Shown piece by piece: positions 42,197-51,757 of a stretch of 64,000 nt of DNA. Source of the stretch: Liopterus haemorrhoidalis (taxonomy: Eukaryota; Arthropoda; Insecta; Coleoptera; Dytiscidae); the NCBI GenBank assembly GCA_963971575.1, contig OZ020624.1, positions 10,068,625 through 10,132,624 on the forward strand, read 5' to 3'. A program made the position numbers and the translations under genes. Each line of letters opens with the position of its first letter. Position 1 is the first letter of the stretch. A model generated the notes under the pieces. It saw only the letters and a list, made by a program, of their open reading frames with translations, ran no database searches and was not told the DNA's origin.

Positions 42197-43615
42197 TAGG
42201 CCTTGCGGCGTATAGGGTTTTAACTATTACATTGAGAAAAAAATAATCATAATAATAATAAAATAAAATAATATAATATTCATTTTATGATTTTCTTTCT
42301 TCTTCTTCTACTTTCTACCTCCGGTGTTCATCTCTTTCTTCGTAATCTCTTTTCGGCTTCCGTCTCCGGTCTCCTTCCTTCTTGACTCCAGTTCTTCTTC
42401 CCCTCTTTCTTCGCTTCTCTTCCCTATTTTCTTTCCTCCTCCATTGCCTCTTTCTTCCTTCCTGTACTCAGTTCTGTCTTACCTCTCCGCATTCCTTCCT
42501 TCTTTCCTCGAGTACTCTCGCCCACCTTTCTCCCTTTCCTTCTTCACTCAACAGCTCCTTTATCTCTCCCTCCCATTTTGTCATCTTTCCACATCTTTTT
42601 GTAAGATGTTCCAAGGATTTTTCCTCCTCTCTACACATTCTGCATACCCTATCCTCCGGTTTTGCCCAATACCTACTACTCCGTTCTTCATTTCCGCATC
42701 TTAATCTGGCAATCCTTCTAACTCTGCCCCCTGCCTTTCCTCTCCTCCCTTTCAAATATTTAGGTATTCCTACCGTCCTTATCTCCCTATACCTTTTCAC
42801 ATTCCTTGAATTGTCTATTCTTACTGTTCTTTCCTGCTCCTGTACCTCCTTGTCTCTCCTTCTCAATTCTTCTACTATGTTTCTTCCTCCATTTATCTTT
42901 CGCTCAGCTTCCCTTATGTCCATCCCACATCTCCAATAGTATTCTTTCCTTGTTTCTCCCCATTCCGACAGTTTACCTTTTTGTTCTTCCTTCATTCTTT
43001 CTTCCCAGCATTCTCTTAATATCTTCCTTCTTTCGTCCCTCCTGATTTTTTCCTCATACATCGCCGCCCTCGCCCCGGCTCCTACTCTCAGCTTTTCCCT
43101 CTTCATTTCCTCTCTCACTATATATCCTGGTGTCGTTCTGTCTAATCCCATAATCCATCTCATGTATCCCTCTTGTACCCTTTCTACTATCTCCCATTCT
43201 TTCCATCTGCAGATCTCTACTCCGTACATGAGGATACTCTTCACAATCCCGTCAAACAATTTCATTCTCCACCTGATATCGTCGTCAAACCTCCTCTCTC
43301 CTATGCTCCATAGCTTCCCCATAACCATTCTTGCTTTCTTCACCCTTTCTCTAACATGCTGCTCTGCTCTGTTGTTCCTCGTTAGAACATATCCGAGGTA
43401 CTTCATACTCTTTACCTCTTCAATTTCTGTCCCTGACCATTCCCATCTTATATTGTTTCTCTTTCCTCTCCCTTTTCCAAACACCATCACCTTCGTTTTA
43501 TCTCTGTTTACCTCCAGTTTTTTTCTTCTAAAGTACTTGTCCGCTCTGACCATCATCCTCTTTAGTCCCTGCTCATTCTCTGCCATCAGTCAGGTCATCT
43601 GCGTACCCCATTGTC
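42197..43615 (-). mobile_element. 5'-truncated non-LTR element, strongly purine-rich coding strand
   Basis: It interrupts the host ORF2 between VENFIILLY and YVINKFVK. Its coding strand is minus. The 5' end is cut at the RT catalytic box (GYADD at about 43600), and the 3' end is AT-rich (aataatattattt) closing with accctatacgccgcaaggcc. Composition is unlike any neighbour: the plus strand is almost all C and T for 1.2 kb. Confidence 0.75.
42468..43586 (-). CDS. C-terminal part of a non-LTR reverse transcriptase
   Basis: A 372-residue open frame beginning just after the catalytic GYADD (one base out of frame with it). It has VNRDKTKVMVFGKGRG (the KT-K thumb signature), MKYLGYVLTRNN, the charged RRFDDDIRWRMKLFDGIVKS, YGVEICRWKEW, a WIMGLDRTTPGYIVREE segment and a C-terminal zinc-knuckle-like CRMCREEEKSLEHLTKRC. 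These mark the palm/thumb and C-terminal domain of an insect non-LTR RT, family not placed. Very rich in Arg, Lys and Glu. The plus-strand frames at 42324-43629 are mirror artefacts of this purine-rich gene. It cannot be functional without its N-terminus. Confidence 0.75.
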   Translation of the reverse strand: MAENEQGLKRMMVRADKYFRRKKLEVNRDKTKVMVFGKGRGKRNNIRWEWSGTEIEEVKSMKYLGYVLTRNNRAEQHVRERVKKARMVMGKLWSIGERRFDDDIRWRMKLFDGIVKSILMYGVEICRWKEWEIVERVQEGYMRWIMGLDRTTPGYIVREEMKREKLRVGAGARAAMYEEKIRRDERRKILRECWEERMKEEQKGKLSEWGETRKEYYWRCGMDIREAERKINGGRNIVEELRRRDKEVQEQERTVRIDNSRNVKRYREIRTVGIPKYLKGRRGKAGGRVRRIARLRCGNEERSSRYWAKPEDRVCRMCREEEKSLEHLTKRCGKMTKWEGEIKELLSEEGKGERWARVLEERRKECGEVRQN

Positions 43616-44160
43616 CAATATTTTTATAACAATTTGTATTACGTAATTAACAAATTTGTAAAACAAAAGTGAATCAGGAAAAGAATATATCCAAATTGGT
43701 ACAGCGGGGAGTTGATTGAACTAATTTAAGAAAAACATAAGGCACACACTAAATTTAAACGATTTGGCACTAAATCATGCTATCAATACTTTTCAGTTTT
43801 GAGAAAAAAAAGTAAAGAAAATGATTAAGGAATGCTACGATAGTTACATTAATAAAGTCAAAAATGAAATTCCAGCTAATCCAAAAAAAAAAAAAAATAA
43901 ATCTGGTCTTATGTAGCAAGCACAAAACAGCAAACCATACCCAGTAATATAAATTATGAAAATAACAATTCCTCAGATGGAATTGAAATATGTGACTTTT
44001 TTTCTAAATATATTAGCTCAGTTTACACCAACAATCATACCCAACGATCCAATAATTCGCCTTCCTACAGCAAAAACCAATGTATTCCGTCTTACCTCAA
44101 TTTATCGGATTGTTGTATTACGGATATTGAAGTTTCTGTTGCGTTAGCTGAAATGGATAT

Positions 44161-44709
44161 TGTCCCATAGGTAATCCTAGATCAGGATTACGACATCTAG
44201 ACATTGTGACGGTCAGCTGTCTGATTAAAAACTATTCGTTAGCGTTTGACGTATGTGGGCTGATTACGAAATTGCAGACATTGCAATTTCATAATGAGGA
44301 AATATTTGTCATGACGAATGAATATTGGAACTGGATTAAACTTTCGGTACTTAATAGAGGGATGTCGAGAATATTGAGGTAGTAGAACATAGCCAACTCT
44401 GCTGCACATATTAGTCCAGAAGGTGACGACCACGACACCGACGCCAGATTCTAGTATCGAGAGGGAAGCCAAGCAAGTAGTGACCATGTGAGTGGGAGAA
44501 GACTTCTTCAGGCTCCTCGACTCCCGGATGGGTAGCCCCCGCCTCAGAGATAGGTCCAAGCCGATCCTGGCCAACACGGGGTGAACCGAAGACTTCCCCA
44601 ACTCCATGGACCAATTCAAACATATATATTGTAAATGTAATATACATATTTAATAAATTTGTTATGTTGAATCCAGGAGTTGTGTCTCAATCAAACCACC
44701 CACGTGACA
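44161..44709 (+). mobile_element. Solo LTR with 4-bp target duplication
   Basis: It starts TGTCCCATAGG and ends CCACCCACGTGACA (TGT...ACA), flanked by exact ATAT duplications (44157-44160, 44710-44713). A TTAATAAATTTG polyadenylation signal lies near 44649. Removing it with one ATAT restores the host frame gaa atg gat att aac aaa gga. The 4-bp duplication fits the Ty3/gypsy group. No internal coding region remains, indicating LTR-LTR recombination. The minus frames at 44239-44647 are not genes. Orientation is inferred from the polyadenylation signal. Confidence 0.85.
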
Positions 44710-45995
44710 ATATTAACAAAGGAGCAGGGCCCGATAATATTCCGGCTATTTTTATTAAAAAATGCAGCGAGTCATTAAGCCTTTCCCTTACCTTAATTTA
44801 TAAAAATCGTTGAGCGAATCATATTTTCCTAAATTGTGGAAAAGGGCATTAGTTGTTCCGATTTTCAGGACGGGTAATAGAATCTTGGTTGAAAACTACC
44901 GTCCAATATCTTAACTTTGTATTTTTGAAAAAAAATTTGAACGATTTATTTATAAAACATTATTTTATTTTGTTAAAAATATAATTAATATTGAAGAACA
45001 TGGATTATTCGCGGGCCGTTCAGTAGATACCAATCTTACTGTCTACACAGATTATATATTAAAATCAATGGATAAAAGAATTCAGGTTGTTGCCATTTAC
45101 ACTGATTTTAGCAAAGTATTTGATACTGTTGACCATAACTTACTTTTAGCAAAGCTAGCTTCAATTGGTGTAAGTGGTAATCTACTTGAATGGTTTCGCT
45201 CGTATTTGCATGATAGAGAACAGAGTGTTACATTGAACGGGTTTCTGTCAAATTTTGTAAAAATTTCTTCCGGTGTACCCCAGGGAGCTCATTTAGCCCC
45301 CTTACTTTTTAATATCTTCATTAACGACGTGTCAGTATGTTTCCAGAATACAAAATTTTTAATGTATGCTGATGATCTCAAATTATATAAGAAGGTGACA
45401 TCTCTAAACGACTGCCAGGCAATGATCGATTTAATAATTATTGTAACCTCAACAGACTTAAAATAAATATAAAAAAATATAAAAAAATAACTTTCACACG
45501 TAACCGAAATATTATTAATTTTTCGTATAAAATCAAAGACAACAATTTAGAACATGTTGAGCAATTTAAAGATCTAGGCGTATTAGTAGATTCCAAATTA
45601 CTTTATGATATACACATAAAATCTATAATTAAAAAGGCATATAAAATGCTAGGCTTTATATTAAAAATCAGCAAACCATTTAAGTGTGAAAAACATTATT
45701 AACGTTATATTACACATCTGTAAGAAGACACCTAGAATATGCCACTGTCTGTTGGTCACCCCAATATATGATCTATATAAAGCGGCTTGAAAATATACAA
45801 ATAAAATTTAAAAAACACTTCTACTACCGATTTCCAAACAAACATTTAAATTTAATAACTTTAGAAAAAAGAAGAATATTTTTGGATGTCGGTCTGTTAT
45901 TCAAAATAATAAATAATATTGTTGATTGCCCACCACTACTAGATCATTTACGCTTACACATCCCTAATTACATCACGAGAAATAATGACCTTTTT

Positions 45996-47065
45996 AGGGT
46001 TTTGTAGGTATGACCAAAAAACCCTTATACCGTCATTTTGTCGTCTGTCTGTCTGTCTGTCTGTTCGGTGAAAATTGTAGCCAAACGGCTAAACCTAGAG
46101 AGTTGAAATTTGGCATGCTTGTACAACTTTTTGACCCGCACATAGGAAAAATACTAAAACATCTAAAAAACATATCCCCATAAAAATATAAACAAATATG
46201 TGCTCATCGAAAAAAAAATATATATTTTTTTAAAATTCTGAGTAGGGTATCAAATGAAAGCCCTTAGTACGTGGATTAACGATCAAAATTTTATTTTTGC
46301 AAAATAAATTATTTTGACGCGATTTTTGCCAAAATTGTGCAAAAAAATTTTTGTTCCACACCCTGTAGCCCAGATGGTTTAAACTAAAAATGTGAAAAAA
46401 TTCTAAGTAATGTATATTGGTGTGAACCGGAATAGTACAACAGGAATTTTTGATCAAATGTGTCATTATGTTTTCGGAAAATAATGCATTTTTTGTGTTT
46501 TTAACCAAAATATGTTAAATATTTAATTCGCTATGTAACCAAGTTGTTACGTCAGCGCTCATAGCTATGTGCGTTTCGTCATTGGTTTTCTAATTTGCTA
46601 AACAGTTAACTTGCAAACTAGAGTTCGAATCCTGTCAATTTTATTTTTTTTTGTTTTTTTTTTGCAGTTTTCTTTTGTTTAAATTATTTTGTAAAAATTC
46701 TAGTTATATTTTGGTAAATGTTGCATTTAATTTTTAAAAGCGTAAATTTAATAACCAGTGGGAATTGTTGAAATTATAATTTAATTCTGTTTGATGTATA
46801 TGAAATCAGAGGGCGGGGCTAATGATTTAAGCAACCAATAGAGGCCATAGGCGCAATTTCCAAAATCTTAATAAACCTTGCTATGTAAAAAAAATACTGC
46901 ACATATTTAGAAACTTAAATAATGGTATTAGGCATTCGAATTAAAATTCATAAAAAAATATTTTGACATAAAATTTGTTTTGGCATCCCAAATAATCATC
47001 ATTTAGTTACTAAATACCTGCAAAACCCTGAAATGTGTGAAAATTCACACTTCACATCAATTTTT
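45996..47065 (+). mobile_element. Helentron/HINE-like element, copy 4 (subfamily B), inserted in an RT C-terminus
   Basis: It has the 5' AGGGTTTTGTAGGTATG hairpin, a short (GTCT)n tract (46043-46066), the second-type tRNA-like cassette (46545-46645), the 3' inverse atacctgcaaaaccct near 47017-47032 and terminal palindrome gtgtgaaaattcacac. The host reads ...aat gac ctt ttt before it and tac tta tca ttt after it, so it sits within a T run without an obvious longer duplication, as expected for Helentron-type insertion between T residues. Confidence 0.8.
46545..46645 (+). repeat. tRNA-like cassette of the second type (HINE copy 4)
   Basis: It contains gcgctcatagctatgtgcg and, further on, cttgcaaactagagttcgaatcctgtcaa, whose GAGTTCGAATCC is a near-perfect B-box/T-loop. 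The same cassette is in copy 3 (minus, 35815-35905); copy 5 has a relative with a perfect GGTTCGAATCC (61817-61828). Confidence 0.5.
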
Positions 47066-47522
47066 TACTTATCATTTAACAGAAAAAACTCGGCTTTTAA
47101 CTCACCGCTGAACAGAATCTGCCTAAACTTTAATAATATCTCAACAAATGACAACTTTCCTGATATATTTTTGCTAAATGTCACACAATTTAAAAAATGT
47201 ATTCTACGCTTTTTATAACTGCTATTATAACTTCAAAAATTTTACTGTTACTGTAATTTGTGTTATATAAATGTATTAATTTATACTAGTGCTACACTGT
47301 TATTGGGCATGTCCAGTTGGGTTTCAGGACAGAATTACACTGGACAAAATTACACGGGACAAAATTACACAGAAGAAATTACACATAGACAAAATAACAC
47401 GGGAAGAAATTACACAAGGACGAAATTACACATACGAAAATTACACATACGAAAATTACACGAAGACAAAATTACACATTTAATTTTTTTGTGTTTATGA
47501 ATTTTCTGTTTGTGTTCTTTTA

Positions 47523-47824
47523 TATAAGCGATTCACTTTTGTAAGAACAAACTAAGAGGGAATTTTGTTTTCAATAGTTTGCACCTTTGAAGCTGTATGT
47601 CATGTTGGTATTAAAAAATGTCACTTTTTTAAAATGTCGATCCATTTGACAGATGTCATAATGAAAAATGATATCTTAATTATTATGATCATAACCTTAT
47701 CAACCTAAAGTCGGTTTTACAGCGTAAGGAATATTTTTAATTGACATTTAAAGTCAGTAACACACCATAAAAGTAACCAAAATAACCAGATCAAGAGTGT
47801 TCTTACAAAAGTGAACAGCTTATA
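47523..47824. mobile_element. MITE family 1, copy b
   Basis: Ends TATAAGCGATTCACTTTTGT and acaaaagtgaacagcttata. It lies inside the foldback element near its left arm, in the opposite orientation to copy a (15377-15679). Confidence 0.85.
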
Positions 47825-47837
47825 TAAAACATTTTTT

Positions 47838-48770
47838 TAAAGGGTTGGATTAAGTAAGTTTTGATGTTTTTTTTGGAAAAATAAAAAATTGTATTTTAAG
47901 CGTTGGAAAAAGTAAATTTTAGTGTTATATGAATTAATAAAAAAATTGTATTTTCAGGACTGGATTAAGTAAATTTTAGTGTTATATGAATAAATACAAA
48001 AAAAATGTGTTTTCAGGGTTGGCTTTAGTAAATTATCGTGTTTTTTAATACATTTTTAAAATTGTAATTTAAGGGTTGGATTAAGTAAACTATCGTGTTT
48101 TTTGAATAAATTTAAAATAAATGTATCTTAGGGTTGGATTAAGTAATTTCTGGTCTCAAATACGAATAAACACAAAAAAATGTATTTTCAGGATTGGGTT
48201 AAGTACATTATTTTTTAACGTTAAAAATATCTAATTTAAGGATTGAATTAAGTAAATTCTAATGTTCTTTTTAAAAAATAAAAATATTGGTTGGATTAAG
48301 TAAGATTTAGTGTTTTTCAGGAAATTGAGATATTTAATTTAATAGCAAGCTGTAATGTACATTTTTTGTTAATTTCAATATTGAAAAAAAAAAAAATTGA
48401 ATGTGTGAAATGGAAATATGGTATCGAGTGTCGATTGTCGACTTATTCTAAAAAAAAATTCGACCCTTAAATATAATTTTTTCTATTTATTCAAAAAAAA
48501 AAAAAAACACTAAAGTTTAACTAATCCAAGCCATAAAATACATTTTTTTGCTATTCAATATCACCACGGGTTACGTAATCCAGCCCTTAAAATACATTTT
48601 TTTAAATTTATTTAAAAAAAACACGATAATTTACTAAAGCCAATTCCGAAAATACATTTCTTTTGTATTTTTTTCATATTTGAGACCAAAAATTACTTAA
48701 TCCAACCCTTAGAATACAATTTTTATTAATTCATATAACACTAAAATCTACCCTCACCTCCCCCTTAGTA
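47838..48770. repeat. Inner inverted array of about 58-bp units
   Basis: Left arm 47838-48320 has about nine units starting agggttggattaagtaa, with spacers of 48-60 nt. The right arm 48462-48760 has about five units in inverse (ttacttaatccaaccctt, aatacattttttt). Unit-specific phrases pair across the axis: ggtctcaaatacgaa with tttcatatttgagacc, and gtgttatatgaat with attcatataacac. It forms a second palindrome within the outer foldback. Confidence 0.85.
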
Positions 48771-49099
48771 ATGGACAGAGTACCAAGAACTCTGGGCGAA
48801 GAAATTTTGCGAATATATAAAATTTTATTTGATTGAAACAAATTAAATGTGTAATTTTGTCTTAGTGTAATTTTCGTATGTGTAATTTCGCCCTTGTGTA
48901 ATTTCTTCCCTGTGTACTTCTGTCTATGTGTAATTTCTTCTGTGTAATTTTGTCCCGTGTAATTTTGTCCAGTGAAATTTTGTCATGTAACCGTCCAGTT
49001 GTGTGGTCGAATTTTGTAAAATAAAATAAAATAAAAATAAAATAAAACTACATTACCCAAATTATAAGTTAGTGATAATTATAAATTGGTGAGAAACAA

Positions 49100-49615
49100 C
49101 AACAGTATGGTAAGTCATTTCGCTATAGGGAAAATGACAGGAAAATTTCAATTAGAGGGATACGTTATTTCATTATGGCCAAAACTAAGATTTCAAGAAG
49201 AGGAACTCGCCATCTCTCTATTCAAGAAATGACAGGGAGACTTTATACCGTTGAATATATCATCTCGCTGAGTACAGGAAGACTTAAAGACCGAGAGAAA
49301 GAATTTAAGAAAATAGATAAATCACTTCGCTATGGCTCAGACGTCAAGGAAGATTTAAAAAATATAGATACGTCATCTTTCTATGGTTGAATCTACAAGT
49401 AGATTTCAAGAAGAAGGATATGTCATCAAATTATGGCTGCGACGACTTAAGGAAAGGTCGTCATCTCGCTATAGTTAAAATGCCTAGGGAGACTTTAGAA
49501 AGAGGGATATGTCACTTCGCAATGGCTGAAATTACTTCAAAAGACGCATGTCAACACGCTATGGCTGAAACTACTAGGAAGACTTCAAAAAAGCTGTCAA
49601 TTCTAAATGTTTGAA
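49100..49615 (+). repeat. Degenerate tandem repeat, about 50-bp period
   Basis: Recurring phrases are tcatctcgctatggctgaaa (49126 as catttcgctatagggaaaa, then about 49195, 49260, 49335, 49370, 49420, 49465, 49510, 49560), alternating with gggagactt / gaagacttaaag and aagagggatatg. Copies vary by 20-40 percent and indels. The two short frames here (49175-49390, 49387-49614) are read-through of the repeat, not genes. Confidence 0.65.
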
Positions 49616-49901
49616 TCATTAATCCGTTGAGAGAAGAAACTACATTGTTACCGGTATAATGAAGATCTGTTAAGGGTTCATACCGATTTATAGTTGATGA
49701 AAGCTAGGAGACAAGAAGCTGCCAACGCTAAGCTCAGAATTATACAGGAATTTGGATTTAGTTATCAATTCTCACCAATACTTTCCCTTCTTGCAACATA
49801 ACTTCTCTCACCTTCTGAGTTGTCACACAACAATGTCTGGCAATCTAGATCTTCCACTACATTTTGAGGATGAGAACCAGAGATACTCTGGGCCTTATAC
49901 A
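49616..49901. other. Non-coding, nothing identified
   Basis: About 290 bp of mixed composition between the degenerate tandem repeat and the CCCH ORF. No motif recognised. Confidence 0.4.
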
Positions 49902-50246
49902 TTAAATTAGAGTGGTTCTGGGATCTACTCTTGTTTGATCTTCATCATTTGAATCTGATTCTCCCTCTAATATGATAGGTACTCCCAAGGATTTGAGAGA
50001 TGTCTGTAAACCATCTACATGATTTTTCATTTTCTTACAAGAATTCTGGATTCTATTGATATCAGCATCCATCTTAGAAATTCTTTGAAACTGGTTGTTA
50101 AAGACTCCAATGATAGCATCCAATTGATATTTTATTATCAATGCATCATGTTGGGTGTGGGAGAAAATATGCTTCTCTTTGCAGACATTCCTCTTAGGAC
50201 ACCAACCGAATTTTGCTATGTTTGAGCAGATAGGTATAGGTTCCAT
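49902..50246 (-). CDS. Small CCCH zinc-finger plus coiled-coil protein or exon
   Basis: A 114-residue frame starting MEPIPICSN. Residues 7-27 give C-x8-C-x5-C-x3-H (CSNIAKFGWCPKRNVCKEKH), a textbook CCCH finger. The FGWCP pattern is like the RNA-binding CCCH finger of TOE1-type proteins. Residues 40-85 look like a short coiled coil (LDAIIGVFNNQFQRISKMDA and onward). The tail is acidic (EGESDSNDEDQ). An in-frame TAG lies 4 codons upstream of the ATG, and a ttagcag splice-acceptor-like site lies 3 nt before the ATG, so it may be an exon rather than a whole gene. No poly(A) or TE ends seen adjacent. It could be a host gene fragment or a retrocopy. Function unknown. Confidence 0.4.
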   Translation of the reverse strand: MEPIPICSNIAKFGWCPKRNVCKEKHIFSHTQHDALIIKYQLDAIIGVFNNQFQRISKMDADINRIQNSCKKMKNHVDGLQTSLKSLGVPIILEGESDSNDEDQTRVDPRTTLI

Positions 50247-50419
50247 AATCTGCTAATTTTGAGTTTAACAGATTATACGATTTTATAAATGATAATTAAG
50301 AATAAACTCTCTCAATTAAGAATAATTACATACACCCGTTTTACAAATACCCCAATAAAAAAGAAACTTCACCTACAACTAACTTCATACAATCAAGTGA
50401 TAAATATTTTCCAAACTCA

Positions 50420-51310
50420 AAAGTAATCTTCACAGATGGATCATAAACCAGAGATGGCACAGGCCTAGCAATATACGACCCCATCCACAAACATTCAGAA
50501 ACATATAAAGTAGCAAATGTTGTATCTATATATATGTATATCACGCAGAATTGCTTGCAATATGCAAAGCTGTCGAATATATCAATAATACAACATTACC
50601 AAACAATAAAATAGTAATTGCCTGTGATAATCAAAGCAACATAATAAAATTAAAATCTCCCGGTATGGACAATAACCACTCCCTGATATATAGAATTCTA
50701 AACAAAATTCAACAAATAAAAGTTGAAAAAAATATAAATATCAACATAATTTGGATAAAATAGCACAGTGGAATAGAATACAATACAATAGTAGATCAAT
50801 ATGCAAAACAAGCCACTATTTCTTGATAATTTTTAGAAACTCACGTTACACAAGAGATTCCTCTATATGACAAAAGAAAACAATAATGTATATCAAATAT
50901 GACAACATAACTTCGACAATATATCTCAAAACGAATGCTCTTTCTATTTCAAAATTAATAATATAATTGACAAAAAATCTTGGTTTACTGAACACAACCT
51001 ACCGCGAAATGCTATAGTAACAATTTGTAGAATGAGATGAAACCACACTAGCTGCCCATCACTAATTAAAATTTTTTACATAATATCAACAGATCAATAC
51101 AATTTTTGTACAGATATAGCAGATGTTAATCACCTAATCTTAGGATGGCGAAACGCTCACAAAGAACAACAAAAACTAATCACATCTTTAATACGATTTG
51201 GATTACAAACCTCGCTTGATATAGCCACCATACTACACGCGGCCAAAAATAACAATAATATCTACAAATTACTGTCGGAATACATTTTAAATGCAAACAT
51301 TCAAGTATAA
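50420..51310 (+). pseudogene. RNase H and C-terminus of a decayed I/Jockey-type ORF2
   Basis: FTDGS at 50432, then AELLAICKAVEYINN, IVIACDNQSNIIKL and IIWIK followed by a stop and HSGIEYNTIVDQYAKQA give the D-E-D-D RNase H order of the I group. Further on, WFTEHNLPRNAIVTICRMR and LILGWRNAHKEQQKLI correspond to the C-terminal HC-rich segment. There are many stops. The endonuclease and RT parts are not present, so the copy is strongly 5'-truncated. It is a different family from 22095-27345. Confidence 0.65.
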
Positions 51311-51502
51311 ATACGAAGAAAACGTATATGCAAATCAAGTCCTAGCTTCAAGCTCAATTCAGTTTATCAATCGCCTCATTAATAACAATCTCATTACTCT
51401 ATTGTTATCCCTCCCGTTGGCATAATGCACTAATTCAAATACCGGTCGTGAGGTGCCCTTCGACAACCTCCTTATCCTCTACAAATCCTTACCACCATTC
51501 CC

Positions 51503-51735
51503 GCCTGTAGATCTTCTGCCAACTCTTTGATCTGCAGGATGCAGAAAGCAGTGCTGCTCGGGTCGCTCCGCATTGTGCGGGCACTGGATCTGGCGTAATT
51601 TCCGCGGCTGCATATCGCCAGGGTTTGGGATGCAGTCGTGTGTATTTAGCTTCACTAGTCTCTAGTATGACGCGGCTCAAAAGGTTGCTGAAGTTTGAGA
51701 TTAGTGGACGCTTGTCAAGACCTGACAAACCCCAA
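51503..51735 (+). mobile_element. R4/Dong-like 3' fragment next to (AAT)n
   Basis: The first codons read LLPTLxSAG-type sequence corresponding to SSANSLICRMQKAVLLGSLR, ending RALDLA and a stop at about 51597, then a conserved 3' UTR (gatatcgccagggtttgg region) ending gacctgacaaacccc and (AAT)n at 51736-51757. Four such 3' fragments occur in the window, all ending ...acaaacccc next to TAA-type repeats. The rest of the element is missing. Confidence 0.7.
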
Positions 51736-51757
51736 TAATAATAATAATAATAATTAT
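51736..51757. repeat. (AAT)n tract shared by two retroelement tails
   Basis: On the left is the 3' end of a Dong-like fragment (plus strand). On the right is the 3' end of a CR1-like fragment on the minus strand, whose own tail would be (ATT)n. The two elements meet tail to tail at this microsatellite. Confidence 0.75.

Larger units (their letters stand above)
41976..47218 (+). pseudogene. Relic ORF2 (endonuclease end, RT) spread over the interrupted element
   Basis: Starts at TKVDSHHPPLEI (end of the endonuclease region). After the first insert 43680-43880 reads WYSGELIELI and KHKAHTKFKRFGTKS. After the solo LTR: NKGAGPDNIPAIFIKKCS, NYRPIS (stop), IYTDFSKVFDTVDHNL, SGVPQGAHLAPLLFNIFIND and the catalytic LMYADDLKLYK (45358-45390). 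The C-terminus runs 45480-45995 and, after HINE copy 4, 47066-47218 (SFNRKNSAFNSPLNRICLNF). There are many stops and frame changes. Confidence 0.75.
47320..48992. mobile_element. Foldback-type element with 9-bp target duplication
   Basis: Flanked by exact GTCCAGTTG duplications (47311-47319, 48993-49001). Its arms, 47320-47485 and 48845-48992, are inverted arrays of 12-16 nt units built on gacaaaattacac. They keep the same unit order in both arms (tggacaaaattacac, gggacaaaattacac, agaagaaattacac, atagaca...). Long inverted arms made of short tandem repeats plus a 9-bp duplication match FB/foldback elements of the Mutator-like group. The interior holds a MITE 1 copy and a second inverted array (separate entries). 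No transposase. The host 3' UTR resumes cleanly on the far side. Confidence 0.85.
41976..49047 (+). mobile_element. 5'-truncated PHD-type non-LTR element, interrupted by four other elements
   Basis: Host pieces are 41976-42196, 43616-44160, 44710-45995, 47066-47319 and 49002-49047. Each matches, in order, successive parts of the element at 5847-8923 (ORF2 middle, RT, C-terminus, 3' UTR landmark gtgctacactgttattggg, then an A-rich tail). The inserts are a non-LTR fragment (42197-43615), a solo LTR (44161-44709), HINE copy 4 (45996-47065) and a foldback element (47320-48992). Host length without inserts is about 2.4 kb. Confidence 0.8.

Noticed and set aside
42324..43629. Several long Ser/Phe/Leu-rich plus-strand frames
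   Set aside because: Mirror images of the purine-rich RT on the minus strand; the recognisable motifs are on the minus strand.
44239..44647. Two minus-strand frames of 78 and 126 codons
   Set aside because: They lie wholly inside the solo LTR and show no known domain.
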